DNA of 64,000 nucleotides from Oscillospiraceae bacterium (GCA_009784825.1 WQXO01000007.1:81474-145473); one strand, 5' to 3'; counted from the stretch's first letter, positions 37,584 to 48,901 are shown. Notes: a model not told the origin generated them from the letters alone. A program made the numbers and translations.

Positions 37584-37616
37584 CGACGACAATGTACAAT
37601 TGTCGGTCAATAGTTA
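37584..37616. repeat. ACAATTG-type repeat between tRNA-Phe and tRNA-Gly
   Basis: A short copy (ACAATGTACAATTGTCGG and flanks) lies within the transcribed tRNA operon. Confidence 0.65.
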
Positions 37617-37617
37617 A

Positions 37618-37690
37618 GCGGATTTAGCTCATTCGGTAGAGCGCCACCTTGCCAAGGTGGAGGTGACGAGTTCGAGCCTCGTAATCCGCT
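37618..37690 (+). tRNA. tRNA-Gly (anticodon GCC), attachment site of the element
   Basis: 73-nt cloverleaf with anticodon loop TTGCCAA and acceptor GCGGATT / AATCCGC. The last 20 nt (37671-37690) recur at 59586-59605, so the gene was the integration target and its 3' end was rebuilt by the element. Confidence 0.96.
37671..37690 (+). other. attL core
   Basis: TTCGAGCCTCGTAATCCGCT, the T-arm and acceptor 3' strand of tRNA-Gly; identical to 59586-59605. Confidence 0.88.
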
Positions 37691-37704
37691 GGCAATTATA
37701 CAGT

Positions 37705-37747
37705 CCTCAAACCCGGTGTTTATGTGGGTTTGGGGATTTTTCTTTTT
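37705..37747 (+). terminator. Terminator of the tRNA operon, carried by the element
   Basis: CAAACCC / GGGTTTG stem, extendable by three pairs, then ATTTTTCTTTTTT. It lies inside the element, just past attL. Confidence 0.85.
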
Positions 37748-37760
37748 TGTTAAATTCTCA

Positions 37761-37788
37761 TTCTTCCCATTATCTTCCCATTAAATCG
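37761..37788. repeat. Putative integrase arm-binding repeat, left
   Basis: Two tandem CTTCCCAT units 11 bp apart; 26 of 28 bases match 59446-59473. It overlaps the end of the integrase gene, as arm sites often do. Confidence 0.65.
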
Positions 37789-38989
37789 TTTGACTTGCCT
37801 GCCGATAAGCGTTCGATAGGATTTCACAATTGCGGCTTGCTGTGTTCCTGTGCCCGTAGCAGTTTAAAGTCGTAGAAACGGAAGTGTGCCCTAATAAACG
37901 TGAAACTGTTACGATGTCAACGCCCGCTTGGAGCAATGTTGATGCCGCCAGATGACGAAGACTGTGCAAATCACAAAAACGAAAACCATTACATATGCAG
38001 AAATCTTTAAACCACTTATACGGAAGTGTCGGGCAGAGCAGATTACCATTCCACGATGAAAACACCATATCATAACCCGTGTTAATCCACTTGTTCGCAA
38101 GTTGTAACTTCTGTTCATTCTGCCATGATTTATAATTGCATAACATATCAACAATATGTTTCGGTAAGCCGGCAATGGTACGCTGTGATTCTTCGGTTTT
38201 AGTTTCACCTACATGAGTGCCGATTGACTTAGTATATTTCACCGCCTGACGAATTGTTATACTGCCATAATCCAAGTCCACATCACGCCATTCAAGCCCG
38301 AGCAGTTCTCCGCGTCTGACACCTGTATGAGCCATTAGGTTAATAAGCATTCGCAGTACAATGTTATCCGTTGATTCGAGAGCGACTAAAATCTGCCCCA
38401 TTTCTTCAATGGTATAGATTTCTTTTCGCTTTTTACGTTCAGTCGGTAATTCCACCTGACTACAAGGGTTTCGGTCAACCATGTCAAACCGTAAAGCCCG
38501 CTTAAACACATTAGAAATAAAACCTAAATGAAGTTGCTTGCGTTTTCTGCTCAATGGTTTTCCCGCTACTTTAGATTTCTGCTTACTCCTGCCGTTAGTC
38601 ATCAAGCTGTCGATGAAAAATTGAATTTGCCGTGCGGTAATTTCCCCGATTTGCATATATCCGAATTCTTTATATATGCGTGGTGCAATCCGCCTATAAG
38701 TATCAAAGGTAATCGGTGACAAACTGCTTTTTGCTCCGTTTAACCATTCCTCTGCAAGAGCTTCAAACTTAATTGTATTATCAGTGAACCTTTTACTTTT
38801 GCACTCCATTCGGAACAATACAACTGCCTCTTGTAACGCTTCAGCGATTTGTTTATTATTTCTTTGTTCGGGGTTAGGATACCACATTGTTGAGCGGACT
38901 ATCTGCTTACCGTGAATATCACGTCCCATTGTTATGCGTATTTCGTACCCGCCATCGGTTTTTGAGCGGGTATGTTTTATTTTTACCAT
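37781..38989 (-). CDS. int: Tyrosine site-specific integrase (Tn916/phage type)
   Basis: 402 aa. An N-terminal AP2-like arm-binding domain (KTDGGYEIRITMGRDIHGKQ), SAM-like core-binding domain (about 65-170) and catalytic domain with Arg in AHTGVRRGELLGL, HSLRHLAAS, LLGHTSVSTTLNCYGH with the nucleophile Tyr. It lies 90 bp from attL and is oriented toward it. AAGGAGG upstream sits in the loop of a 7-bp hairpin (38990-39012) directly before the ATG, which may regulate translation. It integrates the element at tRNA-Gly. Confidence 0.95.
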   Translation of the reverse strand: MVKIKHTRSKTDGGYEIRITMGRDIHGKQIVRSTMWYPNPEQRNNKQIAEALQEAVVLFRMECKSKRFTDNTIKFEALAEEWLNGAKSSLSPITFDTYRRIAPRIYKEFGYMQIGEITARQIQFFIDSLMTNGRSKQKSKVAGKPLSRKRKQLHLGFISNVFKRALRFDMVDRNPCSQVELPTERKKRKEIYTIEEMGQILVALESTDNIVLRMLINLMAHTGVRRGELLGLEWRDVDLDYGSITIRQAVKYTKSIGTHVGETKTEESQRTIAGLPKHIVDMLCNYKSWQNEQKLQLANKWINTGYDMVFSSWNGNLLCPTLPYKWFKDFCICNGFRFCDLHSLRHLAASTLLQAGVDIVTVSRLLGHTSVSTTLNCYGHRNTASRNCEILSNAYRQASQTI

Positions 38990-39012
38990 CGCGATTCCTC
39001 CTTAAAATCGCG
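38990..39012 (-). promoter_or_regulatory. Hairpin presenting the integrase ribosome binding site
   Basis: CGCGATT / AATCGCG stem encloses AAGGAGG in its loop, immediately 5' of the ATG. Confidence 0.6.
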
Positions 39013-39086
39013 GTACATTTTCACATGATTATTTTACCATAATTAAATCCTTTTGTCAAATCTAATGCACTGCTTCTTTAGTTTGC

Positions 39087-39263
39087 TTATGCTTTGAAAA
39101 CTGTGTTGTAGAGTGCTTTTTCGGGTATCAGATATTTTTTACCCGCCATGAAACACGGTAATTCCCCTGTGATACACATTTGGCGGATACGGTATTCTGT
39201 TAATCCGTCAATAAGCATGGCGGCTTCTTTAATTGTGAGTAATCTATTTCTATCTTGGTTCAT
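39087..39263 (-). CDS. xis: Excisionase-like helix-turn-helix protein
   Basis: 58 aa. LLTIKEAAMLIDGLTEYRIRQMCITGELPCFMAGKKYLIP is the MerR/excisionase-type winged helix that reads small recombination sites. Its ATG overlaps the stop of the second integrase (ATGA), and the first integrase follows 97 bp later, the usual setting of an excisionase. Similar proteins are annotated Xis or 'helix-turn-helix domain' in Tn916-like elements. Confidence 0.85.
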   Translation of the reverse strand: MNQDRNRLLTIKEAAMLIDGLTEYRIRQMCITGELPCFMAGKKYLIPEKALYNTVFKA

Positions 39264-40135
39264 TCCTGCTCACCACCGTTCTTTTTAAGTGATGATAAGT
39301 AAATCTCTGTAACATCACCCCGCTCATGTCCTAATAACTTCGATACTGCTTTTTTCGCCTGCCATTCGGTGTAACCGCTGTTGATAAACTCATTAAACTT
39401 GTTCACCGAATAAGTATGACGTAACCCGTGAAACGTAAGCCTCTCTTTATTTTGGCGTTCGGGTAGTTTATTACGATAATATCGTATAAACTGTTGCAAC
39501 TGTTTAATGTACACATGGGTAGGTACATCGTTCGGGACGAGTAACTTCTCGCCTCTTTCGGTAACCTCAAGCTGTTTGCGGAGTGTAACCGATATTAAGT
39601 CATTAATCGGAGCTGTGCGTTGTTTCCCGTTTTTGCCCTTAATAGTGAGAAATCCGCTTTTAATTGCGTTCCTTGCCATAGCGGTGTCAATTCTGCAACA
39701 CTCGTGAATTCGTAACCCTGCATAATACGCAAGACACATCGCACATACATAGTCCTCTGTTGCATAAGCACATATCATATTGAACTCTTCCTCGCTCCAT
39801 GTCCTGTCATAACCGAGGAGCTTCCTGCGGCTTAGGTTTAATTCCGAGTTATCGGGTAGTTTAAACCGTGGTTCTGACATCTTATCATGGAAGAACCGTA
39901 TAGCTGCTAAGTCTGTCTTAATCGTCGAGGCGGATTTGTTGCTTTTCTTAAGATATTCTGCATATCCCTCAATGTGCTTAGGTGCGATGTTCGATAGTTT
40001 CTGTAACCTCCATTCTTCTGCTAAGTATCGGCAGAACCGTTGCATCGCCTGGTAGTATCGTTCTTTAGTCTTGATACTCCCCTGTCGATTGTGTTTGTGT
40101 AGTCTCTCTAACTGCGAGATTAAGTTTTGGTACAT
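39260..40135 (-). CDS. Second tyrosine recombinase (XerC/D-like)
   Basis: 291 aa from ATG 40135, chosen for AAGGGG just upstream. The frame is open for 11 more codons, but those cover a hairpin. N-terminal SAM-like domain (RYYQAMQRFCRYL), catalytic Arg in YYAGLRIHECCRI, HGLRHTYSV, and LLGHERGDVTEIYL with the Tyr nucleophile. It is translationally coupled to the excisionase-like gene. Two different integrases in one element suggest either a composite of two elements or separate roles in integration and excision. Its mRNA leader is long and highly structured. Confidence 0.92.
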   Translation of the reverse strand: MYQNLISQLERLHKHNRQGSIKTKERYYQAMQRFCRYLAEEWRLQKLSNIAPKHIEGYAEYLKKSNKSASTIKTDLAAIRFFHDKMSEPRFKLPDNSELNLSRRKLLGYDRTWSEEEFNMICAYATEDYVCAMCLAYYAGLRIHECCRIDTAMARNAIKSGFLTIKGKNGKQRTAPINDLISVTLRKQLEVTERGEKLLVPNDVPTHVYIKQLQQFIRYYRNKLPERQNKERLTFHGLRHTYSVNKFNEFINSGYTEWQAKKAVSKLLGHERGDVTEIYLSSLKKNGGEQE

Positions 40136-40149
40136 AAAGTCCCCTTTCC

Positions 40150-40166
40150 GCGAATCCTTGATTCGC
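40150..40166 (-). promoter_or_regulatory. Hairpin next to the second integrase start
   Basis: GCGAATC-CTT-GATTCGC, a perfect 7-bp stem, ends 10 nt before the AAGGGG/ATG region on the minus strand. It may affect translation. Confidence 0.55.
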
Positions 40167-40591
40167 ATTGGGCAACAGGTCTGCCCTAACCGAATTTTCA
40201 GCGTTTCCTGTCGGTTTCTGTTTCAGTAAGGAGGACAGTTATCGTTTTTGCCTTTATTTAAGCCGTTTCTGCTAATCGCCATTAATACTGTCTCTGTTGT
40301 ATTTAGTTGTACGCTGATTAGAAATTACGCCGATTTCGCTTTAATAAGCGTATGAATAATTCATATCGGCACACACATTATCTGAGTAACTCAGACAGCG
40401 TTTCCGCTAAGTGTGTTTGGTTGCGTAATCCTACGCCGGAACATTAATTGATTTGATAAATTCCCCCTTTCGTTTTAGATTGACTTTTTAATTGATTGTC
40501 GATTTTAATTAACTTTTAATCAATTCTGAATAGATTTTTTGACTTAAAATTGATTTTAACGCAAAAGAAAGCCTATGACTTTTTTACAAAT

Positions 40592-40626
40592 AAAAAAGTC
40601 GCACCTCTCCCATATGGGATTAGTGC
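40592..40626 (-). terminator. Terminator or attenuator inside the structured region
   Basis: Minus strand hairpin around CCCATATGGG closed by GCAC/GTGC and followed by GACTTTTTT. The T run can also pair with a following A run (40578-40599), giving a competing structure. Confidence 0.65.
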
Positions 40627-40796
40627 AGCTCATGCGAACTGTTTGGTTTTTGTTAATTTAGAATGACATTGAAATCGTCATTCCCACCGACACGTCTATG
40701 ACAGAATAGTACCTGTTACAGCAACGTAAGCGTTAATAGATAGACCGTTCTGATGAGGTCGCAACCTCGTGAACGTTAAAAGTAATTAATAACCGT

Positions 40797-40825
40797 ATTA
40801 TACCATAAAAAGGCGGTTTTGTCAA
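40797..40825 (-). promoter_or_regulatory. Promoter of the structured RNA
   Basis: Minus strand TTGACA, 17-bp spacer, TATAAT: both boxes are full consensus. Start expected near 40790. Confidence 0.85.
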
Positions 40826-40888
40826 GTAGTTTTGAAGGAGTATTTTACCAAAGGTTATAAGAGATTAATATAAATTGCAACAAAAATA

Positions 40889-40920
40889 ACGCCGTTCGCT
40901 TTTACACGAACGGCGTTTTT
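40889..40920. terminator. Bidirectional terminator after the giant surface-protein gene
   Basis: Perfect 10-bp stem (ACGCCGTTCG / CGAACGGCGT) with an 8-nt loop, T-rich on both sides. Confidence 0.88.
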
Positions 40921-40938
40921 CAAATATATAACTTACCT

Positions 40939-43900
40939 TTACAAAGACATACGCCTTCTCTTTTTACCGATAATAATTATCGCACTTGATATTATTAGAC
41001 CGTTCAAACCGACTATAACTCCTGTATGCGGGTTATAATCTGAAATATCATTAGGATTGCCCATAACATTGACGATGAGCACAATACTTTCTGATTTTCC
41101 GTCAACAAACTCTGCTATAAACTCATATTTGCCGTTTCTCAAGGTTTTTAAATAATGCTCTTGCAAGGTAATAACCGTACTGCCTGATGTAACCGTGTAA
41201 GCAGAACTGTCAACAACAACACCATTCAATAATAACCGAATAAACTTAGTATGGTCGGCATCTATTTTCGCTGTAGCATTACCGCTCCCTGTCCATTCGC
41301 CGAAACTTGTAACAACAATATAAGTTATGCCTGTAGATGATGTGTTATTGTTGTCGGGATTATTGTTATTGTTGGGATTGTCGCCGTTGTTATCATTATT
41401 GTTGACGCCGTTATTGTTGTTATCTCCACCGCCGGGATTACCTCCACCATTAGGGGTATCACCACCACCAGGTGTACTGCCATCATCGGGAGTATCTCCG
41501 CCTACAGCTTCAAATACAACAGAAATCACTGTACCGGATTGTTCAAATTGAATAGATTGCATCATGGTATCTTCTGCAAAGAGATTATTCGCAAAAGCGA
41601 CTGTCTTAGATTCAATTATAATGCCATTATCATCGAATAATGTAGCAATAATATTACCATTTTGTGCTTCAATTGGCTGCATAGAAAGGTTATTGATATT
41701 TATGTTAGAAATTGTTCCGGCGGCATTATTAATTATATCAGCAGTCATTACTACCTTTGGTTCGTTATATCTTATTAAGCTATTGAAATTTACAGAGGAT
41801 TGATTTGATAAATAATGACGCTCTTCAACAAGAGTACTCCCGTTCCAAATCTCAGCTTTGATATAGATTCGAATACCTGTATTAGGAATTTCACCATTTT
41901 CTAACTCACTAAGAGGTATTATATAACTGTAATGAAGATTAAGACCGCCAACATCAAGAAGTTCCAAATCCTCTGCTGACACGATAATTTTTTGACCGCT
42001 TACATTAATTGGATTTTCACACATAGGGTCATCAAAGAAAGACAAATGAACTTCATTTCCACTACCCTTTAACGTCACATCGCTGTCGTTGAAAAGATGT
42101 ATAGAAAATTCTCGAATGCCTCTCTCTGCTGTAAGTGTTGTAATATGCCCAATAGATACATCCGGTTTTGCTAACATTAACATACCGTTAAATACTTTAT
42201 TTTCACCATTTGAAAATTCAACCAAAATACTGTATGCAGGATTATTGAGAGAATCCCCTGTAGATAATACAATATCATACATCTGAAACCCTCCCGGTAC
42301 GATTACACTGCTGTCAGTAATATAAGTGTTTCCGTCAATTCTTATTTCAATCGAATTGATTGCATCCATTCCGGTATTCGCTACAGAGAATGTAATTAAT
42401 AAATCTTCATTAACACCTACACTTAAGTCATTGAAACTAACTCCACTTATAAATGTGTTTTCAAAAGACTTGGTTTTGTTTTGGACAGAAATAATTACAT
42501 CATCTTCAAAGTTTTCCGGCTCTAAAAATTCTGCATATTCTATTGTAATTTGATTTCCAGATAGATTACCATTTATTATTTCCAATCCATAACCGCTTTT
42601 CGGCTCTACTACTGTCATCGGTACACTAAACGACATAATACCGCTATCATCTAAAATCTTAATGGCATAAATTGCATCACCATGTTCACTGAAGTTGTAT
42701 GATTTACAGAGAATAGCCGCTTGATTTCCATTTCCAACAAGTTGATACATCATTGTGGGATTCAATATGCTAAAATCAGAAACTTCAATTACACTCAACA
42801 CATTAAAACTATCTACATTTCCGTTATTAAACAGCTTTCTCACCACAATGTCACTACCATACTCTGAATAACGATACCACGAAATGTAGAAATCATCGTC
42901 GTTTGCAACTATTTGCGGATTAACACATAAATCATCGCCATTTGTAAGAATAGTTTTTGTAACTGTTCCTGCACTATCAACAAAATAAGTTACAATATCA
43001 CTTGTATTATCATCCAAGTTATTACTTATATTGGCAATTACAGTAAACCCATAGTCATTCATAGCGATTTGATAGCCATTAAACATATTCTCACCTATAG
43101 AATCTAAACGAGCGGGTTCAGACCAGTTTCCATTAGCGTATGTGCTGTACCATAATTCGGTTGTAGCAGAAAAGCCCTCTGTTTCATCGTGTTGAAGTAT
43201 AAGACGTTGCCATGCTACAACGGCTTTTTTGTTTTCGGTATCAACATCGACTGTAGGATTACCATCTGGTTGATTATTATCAGTTAAAAATAAAGGTTTT
43301 GTCCATTCAATACCATTATATACGCTTACAACAAGCTCGGTCTGATTTAATAAATAGATTAAATCATTCTCATCAATTTCTTCTTTTTCAATAAAAATAT
43401 CTAAACAGTCGTTTGTTGCTCGCAGATTAAAAGCTTCATAGGTTTTTACCGCGAAATTCTCATTCCCTTTGATAATTACTTCGTTTTCATTATCACTATA
43501 ATTAATAGGTGTGGATAAATCAACACTTTCAAACAAATTGTATGAGTTAAAGTATGTCATGGCGGAAAGAGGAGATACTAATGAAGTTTGCTCATTCCAC
43601 AAATTTAATGTTCTGTACTGTGGCATAATAAACATTCCATATCTAATATAATCTAAATAAACTAACCTACCATTCTGTTGCCCTTGATTAATATTCTTAT
43701 TGTAACTTGAATTTGCATACCAATTATAGACAGAATTAGTTCTGCTTGAATTTAATTTGATGAGACCGAAGAGCCATTTCCTTTGAGTTATAGTTTTGTT
43801 TTCGGTTTCAGTTGATAAAGATAACTCAATTGAATTATTATTTATCCTCATTGAAACATTAGAATCAGAACCAAATTCAATCCATGAATATTTATCTGGA

Positions 43901-46900
43901 ATTAAGAATCCTATTATAAACAAACCAACATCAACAACAGGAATACCTGTATTCGCTTCCCCTATAGCAAGTGAAATAACAGTACTATCAATTAATTGCT
44001 CTGCGCTTCCTTGCCAATATACTCTTTTTGCCCCCGAAGCATTTCCATCAGTAATATGTAGGTAAAAATCGTTTTCTTTTTCTATCCATTGGAGTGTTCC
44101 TTCAACAAAAGATTCTGTGGAGTGGTTAAGTTTAAACAAATCTATATTAAATATTCTGAACATAGCAGGATTGTTTACTCTTTCTTTTACTGTACAGTAA
44201 TTTGCCCAAAATTCCTTGAATGTATCAGGTTTTGACATGTTTCTTGAATAATATCCATACCATTCATAAATTAATGGATTTTCTGTTGATTTAATTCTAA
44301 TTTCATAATCTAACCCAGAAATTTCTGCTAATGGGGACAACCAATTTACCTTAAAAGGTGAATCGTAGAAACTGGGTAAAAAAGAATCGAAATCTGTTTG
44401 GAATGGTAAAAACAATTTCGCACTTTCTTCTGCTTTACCCCTTAAAGCCATATTCGATATACTAAACGGCATCCGCTCTGTTTGGCTTGAGCCATCGGTG
44501 TATGTGAACTCAATGTTGAAACTTTTAGTTGTTATAAGCGGTATAGTGCTACTATCTAATTCCCATTCTATCACAGCATACGAAATATCAGTTAAAAACG
44601 GATAATCACTAATTGCAGAAGTCTGCTTTGAAGCGATACTTCCGTCAATTCCTTTAATCTGTGCCATTTGAAAGTCCTTGCCATTAGGTAATGCAGCGTG
44701 TATGATTAAATTTCCTGTTGGGTTATCGTCTGAAATGCCTATACTACTTATGTTATTTGTTGTATCAGAATTGTTATAGCGGTATGATACATTCGGTCTT
44801 GTTTCATCCCATTCGTTCAAATACAGAGTAAAAGCATTACTTTGTAAAACTTCCCTAACATCATACATTGCATCAATTTCAAAGAGCATAGGGGCATAAT
44901 TACCATCTAAAAAGCGGATTTCAAACGCATATTTATATTTGTTATTTTGGTCTATTACACCAAAACTTGCAGTATCCAATTGAATAAATATTCGCCCTGA
45001 TGTATCTGTGCTGTTATTATACTTTTGACTTGTTATTTGAGATGATGGCACAAAAACATCATTTTCAAAAAGTCCTCCTGTTATCTGCACATCGCCGTTA
45101 TAGCGACTGCCATTGGGTGTTGTGATGTACAATGTGAGGTTGGAGAGCAGTGTTAGGTTAATTCTGTTTATGGGATATAATCCGCTCTGATTTTCACCGC
45201 TTATTAAATTTTCTTGTCTAATCAAACCAATCCAAGCATCGTCACCTATATCTGACCGAATTATAATATCGCTGATTATTCCGCTCGGTTCATAAAATGC
45301 AATATCACCACTACTGTTTGTCAGTAAAGTCTTTGTTTCGTTTAAGCCATTTGTAAATGTAATCTGAGAAACTTGGGCGGGTGTAGTTTTTATAAACAAC
45401 AGTTTATTTTCAAGCGTGGCAACAGAAACTGGAATATTTACATACATTCCTGTCTTTTCATGTGTAATCTTTAATGTTGTTGAGCCGTTTTCGTATCCTG
45501 CAATACGAATACTTGTTGTAGGGTGCAGTGACATTCCCGGCAAAATCATTGCCCACCCATTGGGTGTTAAATAATATACATCTGCCACATTTTCATTTGC
45601 AATTTCCCAAATCAACCTATCTTCGCCTGTCCATGAAAATAGACTTGTATTAAGCTGCAGAGAATGAGATAAAGAGAATTCACCCTGCATTGCCAGCAGT
45701 GCGTCCCTATCTTTTCCTGTGACATCACTGCTATTATCAATGACAATCGGAACATTAAATTCTTGTGCCAATGCAGTTGAATTATATACTTCAAAGTTTA
45801 TATTATCAGAAGCCGTATCGTCGAACTCATTGGTTATAGTCACCCTAACAGTATAAATATCTTTTAAGGTAGCCGGCATTGTCAAAGAAACATCAAAACT
45901 GTTTCCGCTCAGATTATGAACCACAGGCGGGTCGTTATTTTTCATGATTTCGATTGTAGTTGTGAGCGTATCCGCCCCGAAATATGTAATATCCCATATC
46001 AATGTTTCAGAAATATCTGCGTCAGTGAAAACAGACCTACCGCTTTTATCAATACTCACTTGCGGTGGGTGAGGTTTTACAAGAACATCGCAAGTTGCTA
46101 TAATACCACTACCGTCTGCTGCTCTAACTGTAATAACCGCCGTTCCTAAGTCCACAGGAGTTACTAAACCGTTTTCATCTACTACAGCAACAGTTTCGTC
46201 ACTGCTTTCCCATAGCAAGCCTTTATTTGTAGCATTAGACGGGCTAATCTCTGCTCTGAGAATATCGGTTACCCCCGGCATTATTGTTGTTGTGTCTTTA
46301 TTAAGTGATATTTGCTCTACAAGAAAAACCCTGTCTGATACAGTAACAACACAATTAGCAGTATACCCACCATCAACTGTTGTAGCGGTTATTATTGTTG
46401 TACCGTACTCTAATGCGGTTATTACCCCCCTATTATTTACAGTAGCAACACTTTCATCGTCACTACTCCATATCACACGTTTTTCTGCGGCATTATAAGG
46501 ATTTACAGTTGCAATTAATGAACCTGTGCTACCTTTTGTTATTTCAATATTTGTTTCATTTAAACTTACACCTGTTGCATTAGGTGCGGGTCTGGTTGTA
46601 AATTGACTCGAATCGCATGAAATCGTGAAATTCCGTGTAACAGCAGGACTTGAACTAATCGCATCGGCATAAACTGTTATTACATCATCACGATTCACCC
46701 CGGTTAAATTAAGATTATTTCTAATAATACATAAGAAGGATTCGTTGTTATAGTCGTAATCGAGTATTTCTACAATTTCTAAAGGTTCTGTCAAGTTACT
46801 GCTTGAATATACGTTAAATCGTTCGCTCTCATGCACTAATTGAAGCCAATCATCTTGCAAATCATTTGTATTTGCTTGTATACGAATGAGCATTAAATCG

Positions 46901-48744
46901 CTTGAATTAAATATATTTCTCGGATTTCCGTTAATTCCGGCGATACTTACATCAATTATTTTTACACCATCACGTTGATATGTTAAAGGAATTGAGTCCG
47001 CACGGTCTATTCCAATTGCTCCTGGATTACCTGCTGTGTTTGGTTCTACATAATTAAACCCCAGAAAACTCAATGAATCATTTACAGCACTTAAACCAAA
47101 TGAACCACCGACATAACCATATATTGGATTATTTAAATCTAAATGAGTTACAGGTATGGGGATACTCATAAATGTTAAACTTGTTGTAGTATTATTATAA
47201 CCAACAATATCCCATTTTTTACCTGCTTCTCCGCCAAATTCTTGAGAATTAATACCAACAATGCTAAGAGAACCATGATAGCCACCATTTCCACTATTGC
47301 CACCATTTCCACCAATTCCGGCTACACCTCTACTACCATTGTCAGAACTGCCACCCGCAGCCGAACCTCCACTACCCCCGTCACCACCTCTGCCTCCGTC
47401 GCCTCCGTTGCCACCAATAGCACCATTACCGCCGTTGCCAGCTTTAATAAGTATTGAACTAAACGGCGAAATATTTTCAACCAAATCAAAGTTTTGAATA
47501 AATAAAGGAGTACCACCGTCACCGCCACTGCCTCCGTCGCCTCCATTACCCCCGTCACCACCTCTGCCACCGTTTCCACCTTGCTCATTATTCGATACAA
47601 TTATAGGAGGAAATTGAGCAGCAACATTTCCATTGCCACCGCGTCCACCGTTACCGCCATTGCTTCCATTGCCACCGATACCTCCATTACCGCCGTTCCC
47701 ACCCGACAAATGAATAATTGAATTATTCAGAATATTTACATTTAATGCCCAAATACCATTCCCACCAGAACCTCCAGGACTGCCGTTTTCACCAGAACCT
47801 CCAGCAGTTCCGGCAGTTCCATGCACGCCTCGAGCAGTATTGCTTGGTGTACCTGGTGTTCCTGGAGTGGGAGGAGTTGAAGTGTTGTGGATACCATCAG
47901 CACCATTTCTCCCATCTCCGCCTTCGGCTGTTAAGGTGACATTATCCATGTCAATGGTTAAAGCATCGGCAACAGAAATCGCAGTTTTTCCCGAAGTGCC
48001 GGGAATAATATCTGTCACATGGTCAACGGTTAAATCGGCATTTCCACAGATAAATAAGTCACCACTTGCGGAAATGGCATCAAAATTACCTCTGCCGCTA
48101 ATGCTGTTTTCTGTTCCAATTGAAATTATAGCAGGGTCAACTCCGCCAAAACTCAATGCAGAACTTGACGAACCGCCGATATAATTAAAATCATGGAAAA
48201 CTATATCTGTGTCGCCTTGAACGACTATATTAAGTTCGGTGAATGTAGTAGTTTGATTTCCTGCAAATTTTATTACTTTTACTGTATCTGATATGGTAAT
48301 CGTACGATTAACAGAGAAAACAAGTGTTGCAGTAAAATCAACAAGAACATATTCATCTGTAATGTAAGGCGGAACATTGTTTAAATCATAAGTTTCTGTA
48401 GGAACAAAATTATCTCCGTAATAATCTAAATCAAGGCTTCTCGGTGTGCCTATTGATGATTGAACTGAGGAAGTGTCCGCTACCGACTTAAGTGCCCCAA
48501 ATTCCCCCAAAGGCAGAGATGTGAACATAAAAGCGATTAGAACAGCCACCGACAACACCCTCAACAGAGGTTTTCGTATGTAGTTTCCATTTCTCTCAAC
48601 CGTGAAACAACCTATTATTCCGTAATAAATGCTCACGAATAGAACCGCAACAAGGCACGGAATAAGCAAAGGATAATGGTATTTATCCGCAAACTCCGAT
48701 ATTCTTTCAATCACCTTACGTTTTTGTGCTCTTAAATCTGTCAT
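40939..48744 (-). CDS. Giant cell-surface protein with Gly-rich repeats, BIG2 domains and a sorting signal
   Basis: 2601 aa. Two hydrophobic segments at the N-terminus (about 17-48 and 60-80) act as signal/anchor. Next is a right-handed beta-helix-like region with a Gly/Asn-rich stretch at about 300-490 (GGNGGNGG units). Two bacterial Ig-like BIG2 domains (about 721-893) and a further Ig-like domain follow, then long beta-rich regions, a Pro/Gly/Asn linker (about 2415-2471) and a last Ig-like domain. The C-terminus is NPHTG at 2571-2575, a hydrophobic stretch and KKRRR, the plan of a sortase substrate with NPxTG in place of LPxTG. No sortase gene is in the window. GGAGGG precedes the ATG. It is probably an adhesin or surface barrier carried as cargo. 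Confidence 0.88.
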   Translation of the reverse strand: MTDLRAQKRKVIERISEFADKYHYPLLIPCLVAVLFVSIYYGIIGCFTVERNGNYIRKPLLRVLSVAVLIAFMFTSLPLGEFGALKSVADTSSVQSSIGTPRSLDLDYYGDNFVPTETYDLNNVPPYITDEYVLVDFTATLVFSVNRTITISDTVKVIKFAGNQTTTFTELNIVVQGDTDIVFHDFNYIGGSSSSALSFGGVDPAIISIGTENSISGRGNFDAISASGDLFICGNADLTVDHVTDIIPGTSGKTAISVADALTIDMDNVTLTAEGGDGRNGADGIHNTSTPPTPGTPGTPSNTARGVHGTAGTAGGSGENGSPGGSGGNGIWALNVNILNNSIIHLSGGNGGNGGIGGNGSNGGNGGRGGNGNVAAQFPPIIVSNNEQGGNGGRGGDGGNGGDGGSGGDGGTPLFIQNFDLVENISPFSSILIKAGNGGNGAIGGNGGDGGRGGDGGSGGSAAGGSSDNGSRGVAGIGGNGGNSGNGGYHGSLSIVGINSQEFGGEAGKKWDIVGYNNTTTSLTFMSIPIPVTHLDLNNPIYGYVGGSFGLSAVNDSLSFLGFNYVEPNTAGNPGAIGIDRADSIPLTYQRDGVKIIDVSIAGINGNPRNIFNSSDLMLIRIQANTNDLQDDWLQLVHESERFNVYSSSNLTEPLEIVEILDYDYNNESFLCIIRNNLNLTGVNRDDVITVYADAISSSPAVTRNFTISCDSSQFTTRPAPNATGVSLNETNIEITKGSTGSLIATVNPYNAAEKRVIWSSDDESVATVNNRGVITALEYGTTIITATTVDGGYTANCVVTVSDRVFLVEQISLNKDTTTIMPGVTDILRAEISPSNATNKGLLWESSDETVAVVDENGLVTPVDLGTAVITVRAADGSGIIATCDVLVKPHPPQVSIDKSGRSVFTDADISETLIWDITYFGADTLTTTIEIMKNNDPPVVHNLSGNSFDVSLTMPATLKDIYTVRVTITNEFDDTASDNINFEVYNSTALAQEFNVPIVIDNSSDVTGKDRDALLAMQGEFSLSHSLQLNTSLFSWTGEDRLIWEIANENVADVYYLTPNGWAMILPGMSLHPTTSIRIAGYENGSTTLKITHEKTGMYVNIPVSVATLENKLLFIKTTPAQVSQITFTNGLNETKTLLTNSSGDIAFYEPSGIISDIIIRSDIGDDAWIGLIRQENLISGENQSGLYPINRINLTLLSNLTLYITTPNGSRYNGDVQITGGLFENDVFVPSSQITSQKYNNSTDTSGRIFIQLDTASFGVIDQNNKYKYAFEIRFLDGNYAPMLFEIDAMYDVREVLQSNAFTLYLNEWDETRPNVSYRYNNSDTTNNISSIGISDDNPTGNLIIHAALPNGKDFQMAQIKGIDGSIASKQTSAISDYPFLTDISYAVIEWELDSSTIPLITTKSFNIEFTYTDGSSQTERMPFSISNMALRGKAEESAKLFLPFQTDFDSFLPSFYDSPFKVNWLSPLAEISGLDYEIRIKSTENPLIYEWYGYYSRNMSKPDTFKEFWANYCTVKERVNNPAMFRIFNIDLFKLNHSTESFVEGTLQWIEKENDFYLHITDGNASGAKRVYWQGSAEQLIDSTVISLAIGEANTGIPVVDVGLFIIGFLIPDKYSWIEFGSDSNVSMRINNNSIELSLSTETENKTITQRKWLFGLIKLNSSRTNSVYNWYANSSYNKNINQGQQNGRLVYLDYIRYGMFIMPQYRTLNLWNEQTSLVSPLSAMTYFNSYNLFESVDLSTPINYSDNENEVIIKGNENFAVKTYEAFNLRATNDCLDIFIEKEEIDENDLIYLLNQTELVVSVYNGIEWTKPLFLTDNNQPDGNPTVDVDTENKKAVVAWQRLILQHDETEGFSATTELWYSTYANGNWSEPARLDSIGENMFNGYQIAMNDYGFTVIANISNNLDDNTSDIVTYFVDSAGTVTKTILTNGDDLCVNPQIVANDDDFYISWYRYSEYGSDIVVRKLFNNGNVDSFNVLSVIEVSDFSILNPTMMYQLVGNGNQAAILCKSYNFSEHGDAIYAIKILDDSGIMSFSVPMTVVEPKSGYGLEIINGNLSGNQITIEYAEFLEPENFEDDVIISVQNKTKSFENTFISGVSFNDLSVGVNEDLLITFSVANTGMDAINSIEIRIDGNTYITDSSVIVPGGFQMYDIVLSTGDSLNNPAYSILVEFSNGENKVFNGMLMLAKPDVSIGHITTLTAERGIREFSIHLFNDSDVTLKGSGNEVHLSFFDDPMCENPINVSGQKIIVSAEDLELLDVGGLNLHYSYIIPLSELENGEIPNTGIRIYIKAEIWNGSTLVEERHYLSNQSSVNFNSLIRYNEPKVVMTADIINNAAGTISNININNLSMQPIEAQNGNIIATLFDDNGIIIESKTVAFANNLFAEDTMMQSIQFEQSGTVISVVFEAVGGDTPDDGSTPGGGDTPNGGGNPGGGDNNNNGVNNNDNNGDNPNNNNNPDNNNTSSTGITYIVVTSFGEWTGSGNATAKIDADHTKFIRLLLNGVVVDSSAYTVTSGSTVITLQEHYLKTLRNGKYEFIAEFVDGKSESIVLIVNVMGNPNDISDYNPHTGVIVGLNGLIISSAIIIIGKKRRRMSL

Positions 48745-48773
48745 TTTTACACCCTCCGTTTAAAATTACTTAA

Positions 48774-48802
48774 ATTTTACCATATTGCCCAATTATTGTC
48801 AA
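48774..48802 (-). promoter_or_regulatory. Promoter of the giant surface-protein gene
   Basis: Minus strand TTGACA, 17-bp spacer, TAAAAT, about 30 nt before the ATG. Confidence 0.8.
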
Positions 48803-48901
48803 TCAATTAGACCATATTTTGTATATATTACATTATAGCATAATAATGTCATTTGCGATATATCCCACACATAAATTTCAAATTTTTGTTAAACTTGATA
48901 C

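Larger units (their letters stand above)
40150..40790 (-). ncRNA. Large structured noncoding RNA or leader (candidate)
   Basis: No credible protein frame covers this 640-nt stretch, but a consensus promoter at 40797-40825 reads into it. Stems seen (plus-strand coordinates): 40746-50/40771-75 enclosing 40755-59/40764-68; 40723-26/40731-34; 40661-67/40677-83; a GCAC hairpin 40601-40626 followed by six T; 40423-27/40432-36; a three-way junction 40371-76/40411-16 with 40381-86/40390-95 and a GAAA-capped 40397-400/40405-08; a second junction 40329-34/40365-70 with 40337-41/40346-50 and 40352-56/40360-64; and 40170-74/40182-86. It could be a roughly 200-nt RNA ending at the T run, an attenuated leader of the second integrase, or one large ornate RNA. 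Confidence 0.65.

Noticed and set aside
47242..47840. Possible CRISPR or simple-sequence array in the Gly-rich part of the giant gene
   Set aside because: The repeats are short GGN-coding triplet patterns in frame with the protein, with no spacers of constant length.
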